Origin: Loripinus fragilis
Taxonomy: Eukaryota; Mollusca; Bivalvia; Lucinida; Lucinidae
DNA: 64,000 bases
Direction of reading: 5' to 3'
Assembly: GCA_964019695.1 (NCBI GenBank)
Contig: OZ026530.1
Location: forward strand, 39,740,944 to 39,804,943
The notes under the pieces are model-generated. The model saw nothing but the letters and a program-made list of their open reading frames with translations. It ran no database searches and was not told where the DNA came from. The translations under genes were made by a program, and so were the position numbers. Below are positions 46,903 to 56,735 of the stretch, in pieces (positions within the stretch are counted from its first letter, which is position 1; every line of letters begins with the position of its first letter).

Positions 46903-48205
46903 CCAAAAATTCTAAGAATGTGCAAAGCGTATATTTGTTTACAAACTGAAGTTTTTGACAAGCTTTTATTAAATTTTTTTTTATCGCACAAAGGTTGTGG
47001 GTTTGATGCGCAAAGTTTACGTATATTTTAGTCCTACTTGCGTTTGAATTTGGCCCAGAATAGACGAAACTGTCTTCATTGTTCCCTTTCACTGGGCACA
47101 GTACCTCTTATGAGTATCGGTATTACTTCGTTCAGTGCGTCGATTCTACCGATACAGTTTCTAATTCACTGCTATTAGGGGGTTCAGTCATATATAGCTG
47201 AATATCTCAAAATCGATAAAAACGGATCAGTCTGAGATTTCTGGTATTGTAGGATGATAAGCCTCTCGAACTTCTGATGAAGATCATTTTTAGTTAAGTT
47301 GTTTAAATTCGAAACGGGAAGATAAAAAGCTGTGGATTTTCGCTTTTTTGACAACTATCCCTCTAAAAGAATGCGTTTCTTGCGCTCCCACGATACACTG
47401 TCGTTGTTTTTGCACGATATTATGACATGTTTGCATTGTCAAAGAAATATAATGAGATCCACGGCGGAAGAACAAATCTAACTATAAGAAAACATGCGAA
47501 AATACTTACCACCCCTCACAAATTTAGGCCAAAAACTCTCGATTCTACCGATACAGTCGATTTCACTCATTTCAGGCGCACAGTGAATCGATACTGTGCC
47601 TCTGGTGCTTTTACATTTACCAGCGTGAGTGTTGTCATATTATTATTTGGTTCCTATCTCCGTTAGCTTTACAAGAGACCGGGACACTGCGTACCACGTG
47701 GCGATACAGTGATGCATGTGTTTGGGATTTTATTTGACATGTTCGTTGACTTCAGTAAACTCAATATAATTTGGAATTATTTGTTAAAAATACAAAACAA
47801 AATGGATGCTAAAAGTAGAATTTACGATCATTGCAAAAAGAGCTGACTTTCTTTTGATAAATACCAAAACTTTGTGAGCTGGCTCATTTCTTGCATCAGG
47901 TTATTAAAAGAAGACTAATCATATCAAAATGGGGCAAAACCAAAAAAAGATGGCTGTCCGCAAAAGGAATATTGGGCAAGCTCATGCACGTTTGTGCTTA
48001 TCGCATATATATATGCAGCGAAACCTCCAACTCACGGGAGGTGGGGGTACTCAGCTATTTTATATGCTTGTTTCCAAACTCTGAAGTATTGTTTTTATCA
48101 TGCTAGCTAATAAATGTTGAAACGCAATGTTTGTTGGCATTGTATATGTAACATTATTGAGCATAAAATAAATCATGCTCAGTAATCGCTGATAATGCAA
48201 TTATA
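46903..48205. other. Interval without recognisable genes
   Basis: A 19-bp direct repeat (TCGATTCTACCGATACAGT) occurs at 47140 and 47539, but I cannot define an element around it. Open frames at 46877-47092, 47290-47475, 47427-47666 and 47891-48106 have no recognisable domain or splice context. Confidence 0.5.
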
Positions 48206-48539
48206 TAGAGGATCTTACATGATTGCTCATGTTTTATTGAATTTATTAAACGAGTTGGGGAAAAGAGATAACATGCGAGGCTTGTCGAGCAGTTTATCTC
48301 TTTTTCGCAACGAGTTTAATAAATTCAATAATACAAGAGCATGAATTTTAGATTCTATTTATCATATAACATTAAGATTACTTTGAAATCTCAATTCTGC
48401 CGTAAAAACGTTATCGTTGTTATGTACGCAACGTTGTTATGAACGTCATAACGTTTCCCGAAAATCTATAAACCACTAGTGGTTCATCGATTTTATTGCA
48501 TGGCATTGTTTCATTCCCAGGAGAGACGTCATATGATAA
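48206..48539 (+). mobile_element. Composite palindromic MITE, copy 3
   Basis: Same two-block layout as the copy at 4505: GATCTTACATGATTGCTCAT opens the first palindrome (TATTGAATTTATTAAACGAG facing CAACGAGTTTAATAAATTCA). TAGATTCT joins it to the second block (TTTATCATATAAC facing GACGTCATATGATAA), which contains AAACCACTAGTGGTTCA. The edges agree with the inverted copy at 6492-6832. Confidence 0.8.
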
Positions 48540-49355
48540 TTGAATTCATGTCTCAGCTATTTAATGAAAATTGCCCATGCGACCGGCAAATTTTCTGATG
48601 GCGTACAGTCGTATCCTAGGAATAGCGGACGTCATATATAGCGATGTCTATCAAATATAAAACTGGAGATCGATGAAGACTCAAGTGATATATATTTAAA
48701 CCACAGAGCTGACTGTGGCTAGCTGGGCTGCTGTAGATTGCTAATGCCTCTGTCAAAATTCTCTAATCATGCATAGCCTGGTCCTAGGTATATCGCGCGT
48801 AGAAAATGGCATGCTGCGATTCAATTTATAAATTTAAATGCACGTGCCCATTATTTAAAAATAAAGATTACAGCGACATTTATCAGCCTGTTACCTCTTT
48901 TCATGCATATTTTCTCACCCATGCGCATGCATCATGACACTATGGTGTTCCTGAAAATACACGTCTTGCAGACAGGGGAACTTTCTTTAAGATACGAAAT
49001 GGTTTGCGAGCAACATGTTAATTATTTTGCGTTTATTTGGAACTCGTGTATAGCTATAACATGTTTTAGTCCGAAACATGCTGCACAAGTATGCAAAAAA
49101 ACGCAACACTTAATAAAAGTCTAGTTTCTTCTTTTTGTCATAAAATTCCATTCAGTAATAATGCGTTCGCTCATATAAAGCCAGTGTTTGCCTCGTATAC
49201 AATATAAAAACCAAACCGTTACACATTTATATTTTATGCGAAAACAAAGTTCTAAACTAATCTCTGTTTTCGAAAGCAAAATGGTAGACAAAATCATATC
49301 AGGTAATATCTGTTAACGTTCATTTCGTCTTCGTGCTATTGTCAACAAGTACTTA
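48540..49355. other. Interval without recognisable genes
   Basis: I see no supported gene or repeat. The frame at 48903-49124 has no recognisable domain. Confidence 0.5.
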
Positions 49356-49500
49356 GTCCCAGTCAACAAACATGTCAGGATGCCGCTCTTTGCTCCGTAG
49401 AACTGCTTTTAGGCACCACCGCGTTATCGGTGGGATTCGAACTTACGTCATCACTTGTTATCGCCAGGCCTGCATGGTACTGACTGAGCTACGGTGCTAA
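49356..49500 (-). mobile_element. tRNA-like SINE head
   Basis: On the minus strand AGCACCGTAGCTCAGTCAGT (A-box-like TAGCTCAGTCAGTA) is followed about 40 nt later by AGTTCGAATCCC (B-box-like), then CGCGGTGGTGCC, which can pair with the leading GGCACC/GCACCG ends. The T-arm and acceptor spacing are wrong for a working tRNA and the 3' part extends into GTCCCAGTCAACAA-type sequence. That sequence is shared with a decayed relative at 54138-54240, so this is a tRNA-derived retroposon, not a tRNA gene. Confidence 0.6.
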
Positions 49501-51050
49501 CATCGATAACTTTTGAAGCATTAATTTCATTCAAAATTTACAGTATGGAGTTATGGCCCTTTTTTATACTTATGTTTTGGCAAAATTGTGGTTTTTGATC
49601 AATAATTGTTAAAGGAGTGCAACAATTTCGTTCAAAGTTTACAGAAAGGTAAAACATCATAAGATACCGATCAAGTTTGAATGTGGAGGCCATCTGCAAA
49701 ATTTGACTGAGTTATGCCCCTTTTTGACTTAGGTTTAGACTAATGCAAAAGTTATATTGGATTTTTTGTGTTACAAACTTCACATTTCACCAAAGCTATT
49801 ATATCTGACAACTTCTCACTACAGACCATGATTATTCAGTGCCTGTAGATAAGCATGACAGTGATTAAAATTTACCTCACCACCCTGGACCCTTAGGCAG
49901 GGTCAAAGGTCAAATATTTAAATTTTGCAATAACTCAATCAGTTGTCAATATATTTTACTGAAATTTCGCATGCAGACAGAGGCACAATAGATATGAAAC
50001 ATATCAAACAGGATTTCAGTTCGAAATCCTGGGTCCAACCCTCTTGGTGGACTTAGGGAGTGGGGCAGAGACCAAAACTCAACTTTTTCAGAATATGGGC
50101 ATGTTGCATATCAAATAAAAGGGAATGATGCATTTAACAACATGATAGCAATGTTTTGCCCATAGAACGCCCTCTCTTGAACCTCGTGGTTTTTCAGAAC
50201 ATGGTCATGTTGCATATCAAATAAAAGGAAATGACGAATGCAACAAAATGAAAGCACATATTATGTCCTTACATCCTAGACCCCTTGGGTGGGGTAAAAC
50301 GTCAAAACTTTTTTTTTTCTGACAGTAGTCATGTTGCATATCAAATTAATGGGAATGGAGCATAGAGCACATTGGAGCACATAATTATTCTGTCCTTACA
50401 CACACCCTCGACCCCTTTGGTGAGGTCAAAACATTTTTACTGAAAGTATTCATATTACATTTCAAATAAAAAGGAATGGAACACAGAGTACCATGAAAGC
50501 ACATGTTCTGTCCATACACACACCCTCAACCCCCAGATGGGGCCAAAAGGTCAACACATTTTTTACTGAAAGTAGTTATGTTGCATATCAAATTAAAGGT
50601 TATGGAGCATAGAGCACTATTCAAACACATATTCCTAGATGGGATCAAGCGGTACAAAAAAATATGAATTGAGCATAGAACACCTTGCAAGCACAAGTTC
50701 TGTCCTTACAAACACCAAGCACATATTATGTCCTTACACACACCCTCAACCAGATGGAGTCAAAAGGTCAACATGTATTTCTTACTGGCAGAAGTCACGA
50801 CGCATATCAAATTAATGGGAATAGAACATAGAGCACCATGCAAGCCCATATTTTGTCCGTACACACACCCTCAATCTGTGGGTCAGGTTTAAAGGTAAAA
50901 AAATAATCTGAATGTGGTTGTGTTGCTTATCAAATAAAGGGAATTAAGTAAATACCTATATAGAAGCCAAATCATTGACTGTACACACATCCTTGGCCTC
51001 TGGGTCAGGTTGAAAGGCCAGATATTGAAAATGTACATATAAGTTTTTTT
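49501..51050 (-). repeat. Inverted counterpart of the 43-46 kb repeat region
   Basis: Read on the minus strand it repeats the elements of 43.2-46.1 kb. Its plus strand gives AGTTATGGCCC-TTTT, ACTTCACATTTCACC-AAGCT, GTAGATAAGCATGACAGTG (49850) and CAGACAGAGGCACAATAGAT. Then come about eight diverged tandem units with ATGTTGCATATCAAATAAA, GGGAATG-AGCATAGAGCAC and ACACACACCCTC-ACCCC at ~100-125 bp spacing (50.08-51.0 kb). The orientation is opposite to 43.2-45.5 kb, so the two regions form a loose inverted pair around 46.1-49.5 kb. Confidence 0.65.
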
Positions 51051-51640
51051 ATTGAACTTAACACTGAAAAATAGTTGATATGCTTTTAACTATGATCTGT
51101 ATGATACCCAAAGTGAACTTAGGAGTTGGAGAAACGAGATTTATGTTTATTGCGGTCGGCCGTGGCCGGCCGCTTATATAAACATCATTCAAAACACACA
51201 TCAAATTCAGGTTTTGACCGAAGCTTTATGCCGTGCTCAGGCTATATTTTATTGGCTGCCGAACAACGAGTGGGGTACCAAATATCGTGGGTTGACCTAC
51301 AGCGCGAAGTAAACTGTCCGTGAAATCTATAGAGCGAGGCAAGCTCGTCAAAGAAGGCGTCAATTTGCCCTGTCCCTTATATAAACGCAATAAGTATTAG
51401 ATTTTCAAAACAGCTGGCGAAAGTTAAACGTCCCAAAGTCAAAGCGTCCTTGATTAGCAAAGAGTGCAAGCGAACTTCACATCAGTAAACGTACTTCTGT
51501 GGTTGTCATCCACATCTGATTACATAGAATTACTATGAATTCAGGCACTGTCTTATGACGGTCGTGACAAACAGGTTTTATGCCCCCAAAGGGAGGCATA
51601 TAGTAATAAAACTGACTGTCCTTAGTGTCTTAGGTGTTTG
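51051..51640. other. Interval with a short GC-rich palindrome
   Basis: CGGCCGTGGCCGGCCG (near 51160) is followed by CTTATATAAACATCATT, and CCTTATATAAACGCAATAAG appears again near 51375. The pair of TATATAAA phrases could look like promoter elements but no transcript can be attached to them. The frame at 51126-51323 has no domain. Confidence 0.4.
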
Positions 51641-52165
51641 AGTGTACATTCCATTATTCCTGTCCCTGGATATCCTCTATGGTATCCTGGGTCAGGTGTG
51701 GTACTTGATTGTATCGATTCCTGATCTTTGCACCATTACTTACTTTTATTATCAGAGTTGTTTTGTCTGTGCTGCGTGGCGGCCTTAAAAAGTCTCCCCG
51801 CACTTTCATTTAATGCTCTTATTTTTCCAATCCTCAGGATTGTGTGTACAATCTCCTTCCATCATTCCTGTCCCTGGATATCCTCTATGGTATCCTGGGT
51901 CAGGTGTGGTACTTGATTGTATTGATTCCTGATCTTTGCACCATTACTTACTTTTATTATCAGAGTTGTTTTGTCTGTGCTGCGTGGCGGCCCTAAAAAG
52001 TCTCCCCGCACTTTCATTTAATGCTCTTATTTTTCCAATCCTCAGGATTGTGTGTACAATCTCCTTCCATTATTCCTGTCCCTGGATATCCTCTATGGTA
52101 TCCTGGGTCAGGTGTGGTACTTGATTGTATCGATTCCTGATCTTTGCACCATTACTTACTTTTTT
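51641..52165 (+). repeat. 208-bp tandem duplication of a retroelement tail
   Basis: The phrase CCTGTCCCTGGATATCCTCT followed by GGTATCCTGGGTCAGGTGTG, GTACTTGATTGTATCGATTC and CTGATCTTTGCACCATTACT occurs starting near 51660, 51868 and 52077, spaced 208 bp. It matches the tail of the Penelope-like element at 40.6 kb in inverse orientation. The identical 62-codon frames in units 1 and 2 are copies of each other, not genes. Confidence 0.9.
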
Positions 52166-52823
52166 TCATATCATATGCGGAGTATATCTCCTATATTATT
52201 TTAGGCAGGAATGCCAAAATTCGTGTCTTAATGCATTAAGGATCATGGAGCGTCACGCACCTTTACCACTGCCATCAGATCTAGAAAAATCGTGTCCACG
52301 AGCATACATCCTAGGAATCCCAAATTTGATTTGTGAACACATCTTGGGGTCACGGAGTCTGTACATATACAGTTAAGCGACCACTGTGACCTTGATTTTC
52401 TGGCATTAGTTTTAAGAAAAATGTGCTGTCTAGTGTTGTCAAATGATTTTCCATAAATGTGTCGCATGCTAGATACATTACCATAACATACCATGATTAA
52501 GCCGGGTGCTTTCAAAAGATCAAGCAACAACTCGCTGGAAGCATGTGTTAAATGGTAACAAATCAAAGTTCAGATGTTAATAACCAGGGCTTAAAATAAA
52601 TCTACATGGACAAGCTCTAGAAGTTCAAAATGGAAGAATGCAGTGGGCAAGAATACATACAATGATAGGGCTAAGCGACCGCCAGCTTTTTTGAAAAGCT
52701 AATACTTGTGGTTTATACTCTTCCTTAAAATAACCCTTCACCGTGGGGATATACATTTGACAAATTTGCCTTGTTTGACTTCCGTTTTGCCAGGCGATAC
52801 ACCCGATTCTCGGAATTCTAGTA
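52166..52823. other. Interval without recognisable genes
   Basis: The overlapping frames at 52125-52376 and 52243-52566 carry no domain I recognise. No repeat boundary was found before the element starting at 52824. Confidence 0.5.
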
Positions 52824-53396
52824 CAGTCAAATCTCGGTTATCGGAACGCTGATTATCCGAAACTACTGGGTTATTCGAAGACGATGGACAGTCCCGAATT
52901 TTTTCTCTATTATCTATTGCAATAAAACTACCAATTATTCGAATTTCGATTATCCGAAAAATTCAATTTTCCGAAGTGATTTGTCGGTCCCGATTGAAGA
53001 AAGTGCTATTAAATTACCCTTCAAGATTCGAAGTCCAAAAGTCACGCATGGTGATCATGATTTCTTTGTTTGGTCGAGTTCGATTTACACACCTGAGTGA
53101 ATTAGCAAACAAAGTTGCAACAGGTAATTGACACCGGATTAACGTTCACACTATTACGTGATGAACCGTTAAGTGAGTAAATGGTGTCTTTTATTAAGGT
53201 CGTCTGCAATGATGGTTTTCTTTGATGTTTTTTAAATGTCTAATTAGGGGCATAAATGAGCTAAAATTGATTTTAATTTGATCGTCTCGCATCCTTTGAT
53301 TTATTCTTGACCAGTGTATATTAAGCGAACACACCAAGCGCACCGACTTTGAATAACAAAAATAACAATTTCGATAATAGACGAATATCACGGACA

Positions 53397-53540
53397 TGCG
53401 TTTTGGGTGCTCAAAAGAACCGTCTCATCGAAACATTTCTTTTGAATACCTAAAACAATTTTATGATTGAGGGAAAACAACCAAAACCTTGGTTTGGATG
53501 CTTAGCGAGACGGTTCTTTTAAACACCCAAATCGTATGTT
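53397..53540. mobile_element. Hairpin element nested in the pogo-like element
   Basis: TTTTGGGTGCTCAAAAGAAC followed by CGTCTC (near 53400) faces GAGACGG followed by TTCTTTTAAACACCCAAA (near 53505). The inverted arms are about 26 bp, with a second pair (CAAAACC facing GGTTTGG) inside. Looks like a ~140-bp MITE. Confidence 0.75.
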
Positions 53541-53574
53541 TTCACTGAAATAAAAGAGAATTTCGCAGCCCAAA

Positions 53575-53690
53575 AAGCACACAACGTCGGGCCACCAACG
53601 GCCTGCCAGCGATATGCCATCTCAATGGCCTATCCGTGGTGGGCCGTTGATGGCCCGACGCTGTGTGCTAGCTGGAATGGAGACCTTATG
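53575..53690. mobile_element. GC-rich hairpin element nested in the pogo-like element
   Basis: AGCACACAACGTCGGGCCA (53576) faces TGGCCCGACGCTGTGTGCT (53650-53668), with GGCCTGCCAGCGATATGCCA between. Its GC content is far above its surroundings. A fragment of the same family (GTCGGCCCATCATTGGCCCA) lies at 42.69 kb. Confidence 0.75.
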
Positions 53691-54137
53691 ACATTAGGGC
53701 GATTTAAAAGGAGACAGTATTTCGCCAGTAAATGGTTCGTCAATCTACATTTAACCGTTATTTTCATTGCTCCTATCGATGTTGTTACATGTATATACAT
53801 GCAGTAGATGTCAATAAAGATCGGATTTTCTTTCTTTTCGGCGTTCTTAGATCTGCAAAGCATACGAGACGATGAGACCACAACCTCCAAGAAGCTCATT
53901 TTCTTTAATGCTTTGACAGATGTTCGGATTATATAATTACTTCACGGAAAACACGAGTTGAAGGTGCGAACTCTGGCAAAACAATGACGTTCTATGAAAG
54001 GTCCGAGCTTTTCCGAAAATATCCGAAAACTCCTGTTTTCGATCATTCGAACTACCGATTATTCGAAAGGATTCATGCGGTCCCTGGCACTTCGAATAAT
54101 CGAGGTTTGACTGTATTTGCTTTGTTTGAGTCGCCTT

Positions 54138-54240
54138 AACGTCCCAGTCAACAATTTTTCAGTCATGTTGGGAAGCCAATGTTACCTAGGTAGAACAAGT
54201 GACTACTAGACACCACCGCCTGAGCTATGCTGCTGTCTGT
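54138..54240 (-). mobile_element. Decayed relative of the 49.4-kb tRNA-like SINE
   Basis: Shares GTCCCAGTCAACAA, a GGTAGAACAAGTGACTAC phrase, CACCACCGC and TGAGCTATGCTGCT with the copy at 49356-49500, in the same orientation, with most of the tRNA-like head lost. Confidence 0.45.
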
Positions 54241-54334
54241 CTTATGTCAAACAACCATCAAAGATCAAAGGTGATATGGAAAAAGGATCACAGCTTAATT
54301 TCTCGTCCACAGACTGGAGGAGTTGGGATCAAAA

Positions 54335-54435
54335 CTAATGAGTATGATCAAGAAATACCACAATCACAAACTGCAGACAAACCAATGGCACCACCAAAAC
54401 TAGAATTGACATAAGTAACGTACAACGAAACTCAA
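54335..54435 (-). mobile_element. Penelope-like 3' tail fragment
   Basis: TGAGTATGATCAAGAAATACC, of which the first 19 bases match the tail at 10190, is followed by ACCACAATCACAAACTGCAG and AACCAATGGCACC. The central part is deleted, then AACTAGAATTGACATAAGTA and ACGTACAACGAAACTC follow as in the 10.3-kb copy. Confidence 0.7.
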
Positions 54436-54536
54436 ACGAGCCTGTGCAGCCTCCTTTTAAGCTTATAAACTCCAAATGGTGTTCAGTCAGTAGCTTAACA
54501 GTCACAGAATAGTCAAGCGACAAGCAAAGGCTCTGA

Positions 54537-54755
54537 TCAGGCTGCGCGTTTACAACATCGAGGAATTAACGAACAGCAATCAAACCATGCGAAGTTAATC
54601 AGAACTGCCTCAGACAATTCCCTGGAAACAGACCTCGGATGTGTATCGAGGGTAACTTTCATGACGTGACGCTGAAGACACAGACGCCATGCCAACACGA
54701 TAACAAGTATGATTGCAGCGAAATAAACAGTTACAAAATTCCACAATAAACATTG
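54537..54755 (-). CDS. Possible transmembrane C-terminal exon (candidate)
   Basis: On the minus strand a pyrimidine-rich stretch ending TTTTTAAG (54756-54763) could be a 3' splice site. The frame that follows reads FVTVYFAAIILVIVLAW, a strongly hydrophobic stretch long enough to cross a membrane. A basic stop-transfer (RLCLQRHVMK), a ~45-residue tail and a TGA at about 54537 follow. It lies downstream of the Sushi exon on the same strand, as expected for a single-pass Sushi receptor. Against this, the phase needed here (0) does not fit a direct join to the Sushi exon (phase 1), so another exon would have to lie between, or the two are unrelated. No poly(A) signal is evident. Confidence 0.25.
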   Translation of the reverse strand, partial: QCLLWNFVTVYFAAIILVIVLAWRLCLQRHVMKVTLDTHPRSVSRELSEAVLINFAWFDCCSLIPRCCKRAA

Positions 54756-55150
54756 CTTAAAAATTAATGAAGATGAAGTGTTACATTAAATTATCACTAT
54801 AATAGTGATATATTGTTGGAAAAAAAAAACAGAAACTTTATTTATTCTTGACGGGTAACCATAATGATTTAATTAGGACTGAACCCACATGCTACAGTAC
54901 TATTTTTCCTTTCGCAAGTTCCCGCTAATAAAATGCAGCTTTTTATACATAATCCTGCGCCTTACATTTCTTACGAGGTTTGATTCTCGAATTGAGCCAA
55001 CATTTTCTGATTGCATATGAAGTGGCACAGCTACATTCACCACTCTATATTACTTACTATCTTTTCAGATTTGCATAATGCGATCGTCACGTTCTTTAGA
55101 CGGGTACTAGATCTAATGGCAAAACAAAATCATTTGAAGAATCTGCACTT
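54756..55150. other. Candidate intron sequence, nothing recognised
   Basis: AT-rich, with no repeat or open frame of note before the minisatellite that starts near 55155. Confidence 0.4.
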
Positions 55151-55154
55151 TAAC

Positions 55155-55583
55155 ACTGATACATGTACCAATCACCACTAGAGGTTACTTACCTATGACA
55201 GGGATACATGTACCAATCACAACTGTACGCTACCTATAAATGGCACGGATTAATATATCAATCACCGCTGTATGTAACTTACCTATGACATGGATGCACG
55301 AATCAATCACCACTGTAGGTCACTTACCTGTGACACGAATAGATGTACCAATCACCTATGACACGGATACCAGAAACACTCACCATAATATGTGACTTAC
55401 CTATGACACGGATAAATGAATCAATCACAACCACTGTAGCTTACTCACCTATGAGATGGACACATGGACTTATAACTACTGTAGGTTTCTTACCTATGAC
55501 ACGGATACAAGAACCAATCACCACTGTAAGTTACCTACCAATGACACGGATACAAGAACCAATCACCACTGTACGTTACTTGC
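55155..55583 (-). repeat. About 45-bp minisatellite, most units with a 5' splice-site motif
   Basis: On the minus strand the unit reads approximately GGATCC-like TGTATCCGTGTCATAGGTAA, then GTAACCTACAGTGGTGATTG. Splice-like AGGTAAGT or close variants lie near 55187, 55276, 55321, 55391, 55489 and 55535, with weaker ones near 55233 and 55443. Mean spacing is about 45 bp and there are about nine units. The first unit on the minus strand is continuous with the end of the Sushi exon, whose donor region CTAGGCAAGTAACGTACAGT aligns with the repeat, so the array appears to have grown from this exon-intron junction. The plus-strand 109-codon frame here is repeat reading. Confidence 0.85.
55578..55583 (-). 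promoter_or_regulatory. Putative GC-type 5' splice site of the Sushi exon
   Basis: The minus strand reads CTAG then GCAAGT, the consensus form of the rare GC-AG intron donor, and this is the position that keeps the exon symmetrical. The neighbouring repeat units, derived from the same junction, mostly carry GTAAGT at the aligned position, so the C is most simply a T-to-C change in the exon copy. In-frame read-through past this site meets TAA at once (GGC AAG TAA). Confidence 0.55.
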
Positions 55584-55781
55584 CTAGTTTCCCACAAACT
55601 GGTTCAGGTTCGCGAATTGGTGCAATCCCGCTCCATAGACCAGAACTGAGACACGTTCTGCCTGCCCGATAGCTAAGTTTATATCCTTCATTACACCTGT
55701 ACTCTGCCAAACTTTCAAATGTGGTTCCAGGAAGAGTCGTTACGTTACCATTGGCAGGATCTGACAAATTCCCGCAGTTCA
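55584..55781 (-). CDS. Sushi/CCP (complement control protein) domain exon
   Basis: One complete Sushi module, an extracellular disulphide-bonded fold used for protein binding in complement regulators, selectins and many invertebrate receptors. The translation holds the four cysteines in order: VNCGNLSDPANGNV (C1), LAEYRCNEGYKLSYRAG (C2), GRTCLSSGLWSG (C3 and the conserved Trp), EPEPVCG (C4). The length, 66 residues, is normal. The 3' splice site TTTGGCAG precedes TGAACTGC, giving phase 1. If the donor is the GC type (CTAG then GCAAGT) the exon also ends in phase 1, the symmetrical 1-1 arrangement usual for Sushi exons. A GT donor 4 bases further would give phase 2. No other Sushi exon is seen within the window, so the parent gene is unknown and may be a pseudogene or have distant exons. 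Confidence 0.9.
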
Positions 55782-56523
55782 CTGCCAAACGAGCATTTCG
55801 CAATGGCTATTGTATATAAGCCCAATGTGATAGATATGGTTTTGGTTTTGCTCCAGGGGACATTTTTCAGACTTCAATTTTATTATAGACCGATGTCTTT
55901 CACGTTTTTGAAAACATGTTAGCCTTCTGACAAGTGTCGCGTAAGTTATGTTACATCATGTTATGTACGTTACCCTCAAACATTCGTTCAAATTACATGG
56001 AATTTTCAAAAGTCAAAAATGTTATTAATAATAAGAGACAATCAAATGAATTAAAATGTAACGTTTCTGTATAGCCCAGTCGTTTAGCAACAAAACCTTA
56101 TTATGTATACAAAATTATGCTATCCATTATGTTACTTACGGGACATTTTGCATTACTTCCCTATTTCTGGGGAAAAAAAAACTTATGCCTGTCGTTTCTT
56201 CTGATATGTTTATTACTGACTATTGGGTCTACTTATTGATGTTGCTACATAGGCAATAAACTGACATATCCAAAAATTAAACGACCAGCTACCTAGCTGC
56301 TATAGAATAGTTCTGTAGATATTTCAAAATAGCTATCACTTGATACTCTTTCAATAATAACAAACACATTTTTGCTACAGAGCATAGAATAAAGTCATGC
56401 CACTTAAAAATAGATATATTCAGCTTGCATGTTATGAGAGTTTTCCAGCAGTAAAGCTTACTTAAGTAGCATGCTTATCTTTAAATCATAATGCAAATCG
56501 TAACATATGTAACATTAAAAAAG
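55782..56523. other. Candidate intron upstream of the Sushi exon
   Basis: AT-rich with recurring GTTACGTACGTTAC-like phrases (TTATGTACGTTACC, ATGTTACTTACGGG). No exon-like frame was found on the minus strand. The plus-strand frame at 55719-55922 overlaps the exon in antisense and is not supported. Confidence 0.4.
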
Positions 56524-56735
56524 GGAGCGCAGTAGTTTATCGGTAGAGTGCTTGACTCGAGACTATGGGGCCGCGTGTTCTAGCCTCACCAGCGTCACTG
56601 CGTTGTGCCATTGAGCAAGACACATTAATCCTAGCTTAGTACCGGTTCAGCCTAGGAAGACCCGTTCCTTTAAAACTGAAAGTTTGTTGATGGGAAGTAA
56701 TGAATCAAATCAAACAAACAAACTAAAACCTCAAA
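56524..56735 (+). mobile_element. tRNA-derived SINE, better preserved copy
   Basis: GGGAGCGCAGTAGTTTATCG then GTAGAGTGCTTGACTCGAG is an A-box-like tRNA head. CCGCGTGTTCTAGCCTCACC sits at the B-box position. The body TGCGTTGTGCCATTGAGCAA then GACACATTAATCC is of the TTGAGCAAGACAC type common to many invertebrate SINEs. The 3' end GAATCAAATCAAACAAACA is the same tail as at 46.87 kb. I could not define a clear target-site duplication. Confidence 0.8.

Larger units (their letters stand above)
52824..54113. mobile_element. pogo/Tigger-type DNA transposon, non-autonomous, 1.29 kb
   Basis: The left end CAGTCAAATCTCGGTTATCG follows TA (52822-52823). The right end, read inverted, is CAGTCAAACCTCGATTATTC and precedes TA (54114-54115). 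The inner terminal regions keep further ATTATCCGAA and ATTATTCGAA phrases, the classic Tigger/pogo motif. Inside I find no DDE transposase; the frames at 53194-53397 and 53630-53899 do not resemble one. Two hairpin elements are nested inside. Confidence 0.85.

Noticed and set aside
47140..47557. Element bounded by the 19-bp direct repeat TCGATTCTACCGATACAGT
   Set aside because: The spacing is 399 bp with no terminal structure; 19 bp is long for a target-site duplication and inner sequence gives no family.
49411..49499. Functional tRNA gene on the minus strand
   Set aside because: A- and B-box-like motifs are present but the T-arm does not connect to the acceptor stem and the spacing is wrong; a related decayed copy lies at 54.14 kb, so it is a SINE head.
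51158..51180. Promoter with TATATAAA beside a GC-rich palindrome
   Set aside because: No transcript or open frame can be attached, and TATATAAA is expected often in AT-rich DNA.
51728..52124. Two identical 62-codon frames read as a duplicated gene
   Set aside because: They are consecutive 208-bp copies of a retroelement tail that also occurs at 36.8 and 40.6 kb.
53194..53397. Tigger transposase fragment
   Set aside because: The frame lies within a pogo-like element but none of the DDE motifs or the HTH domain can be read in it.
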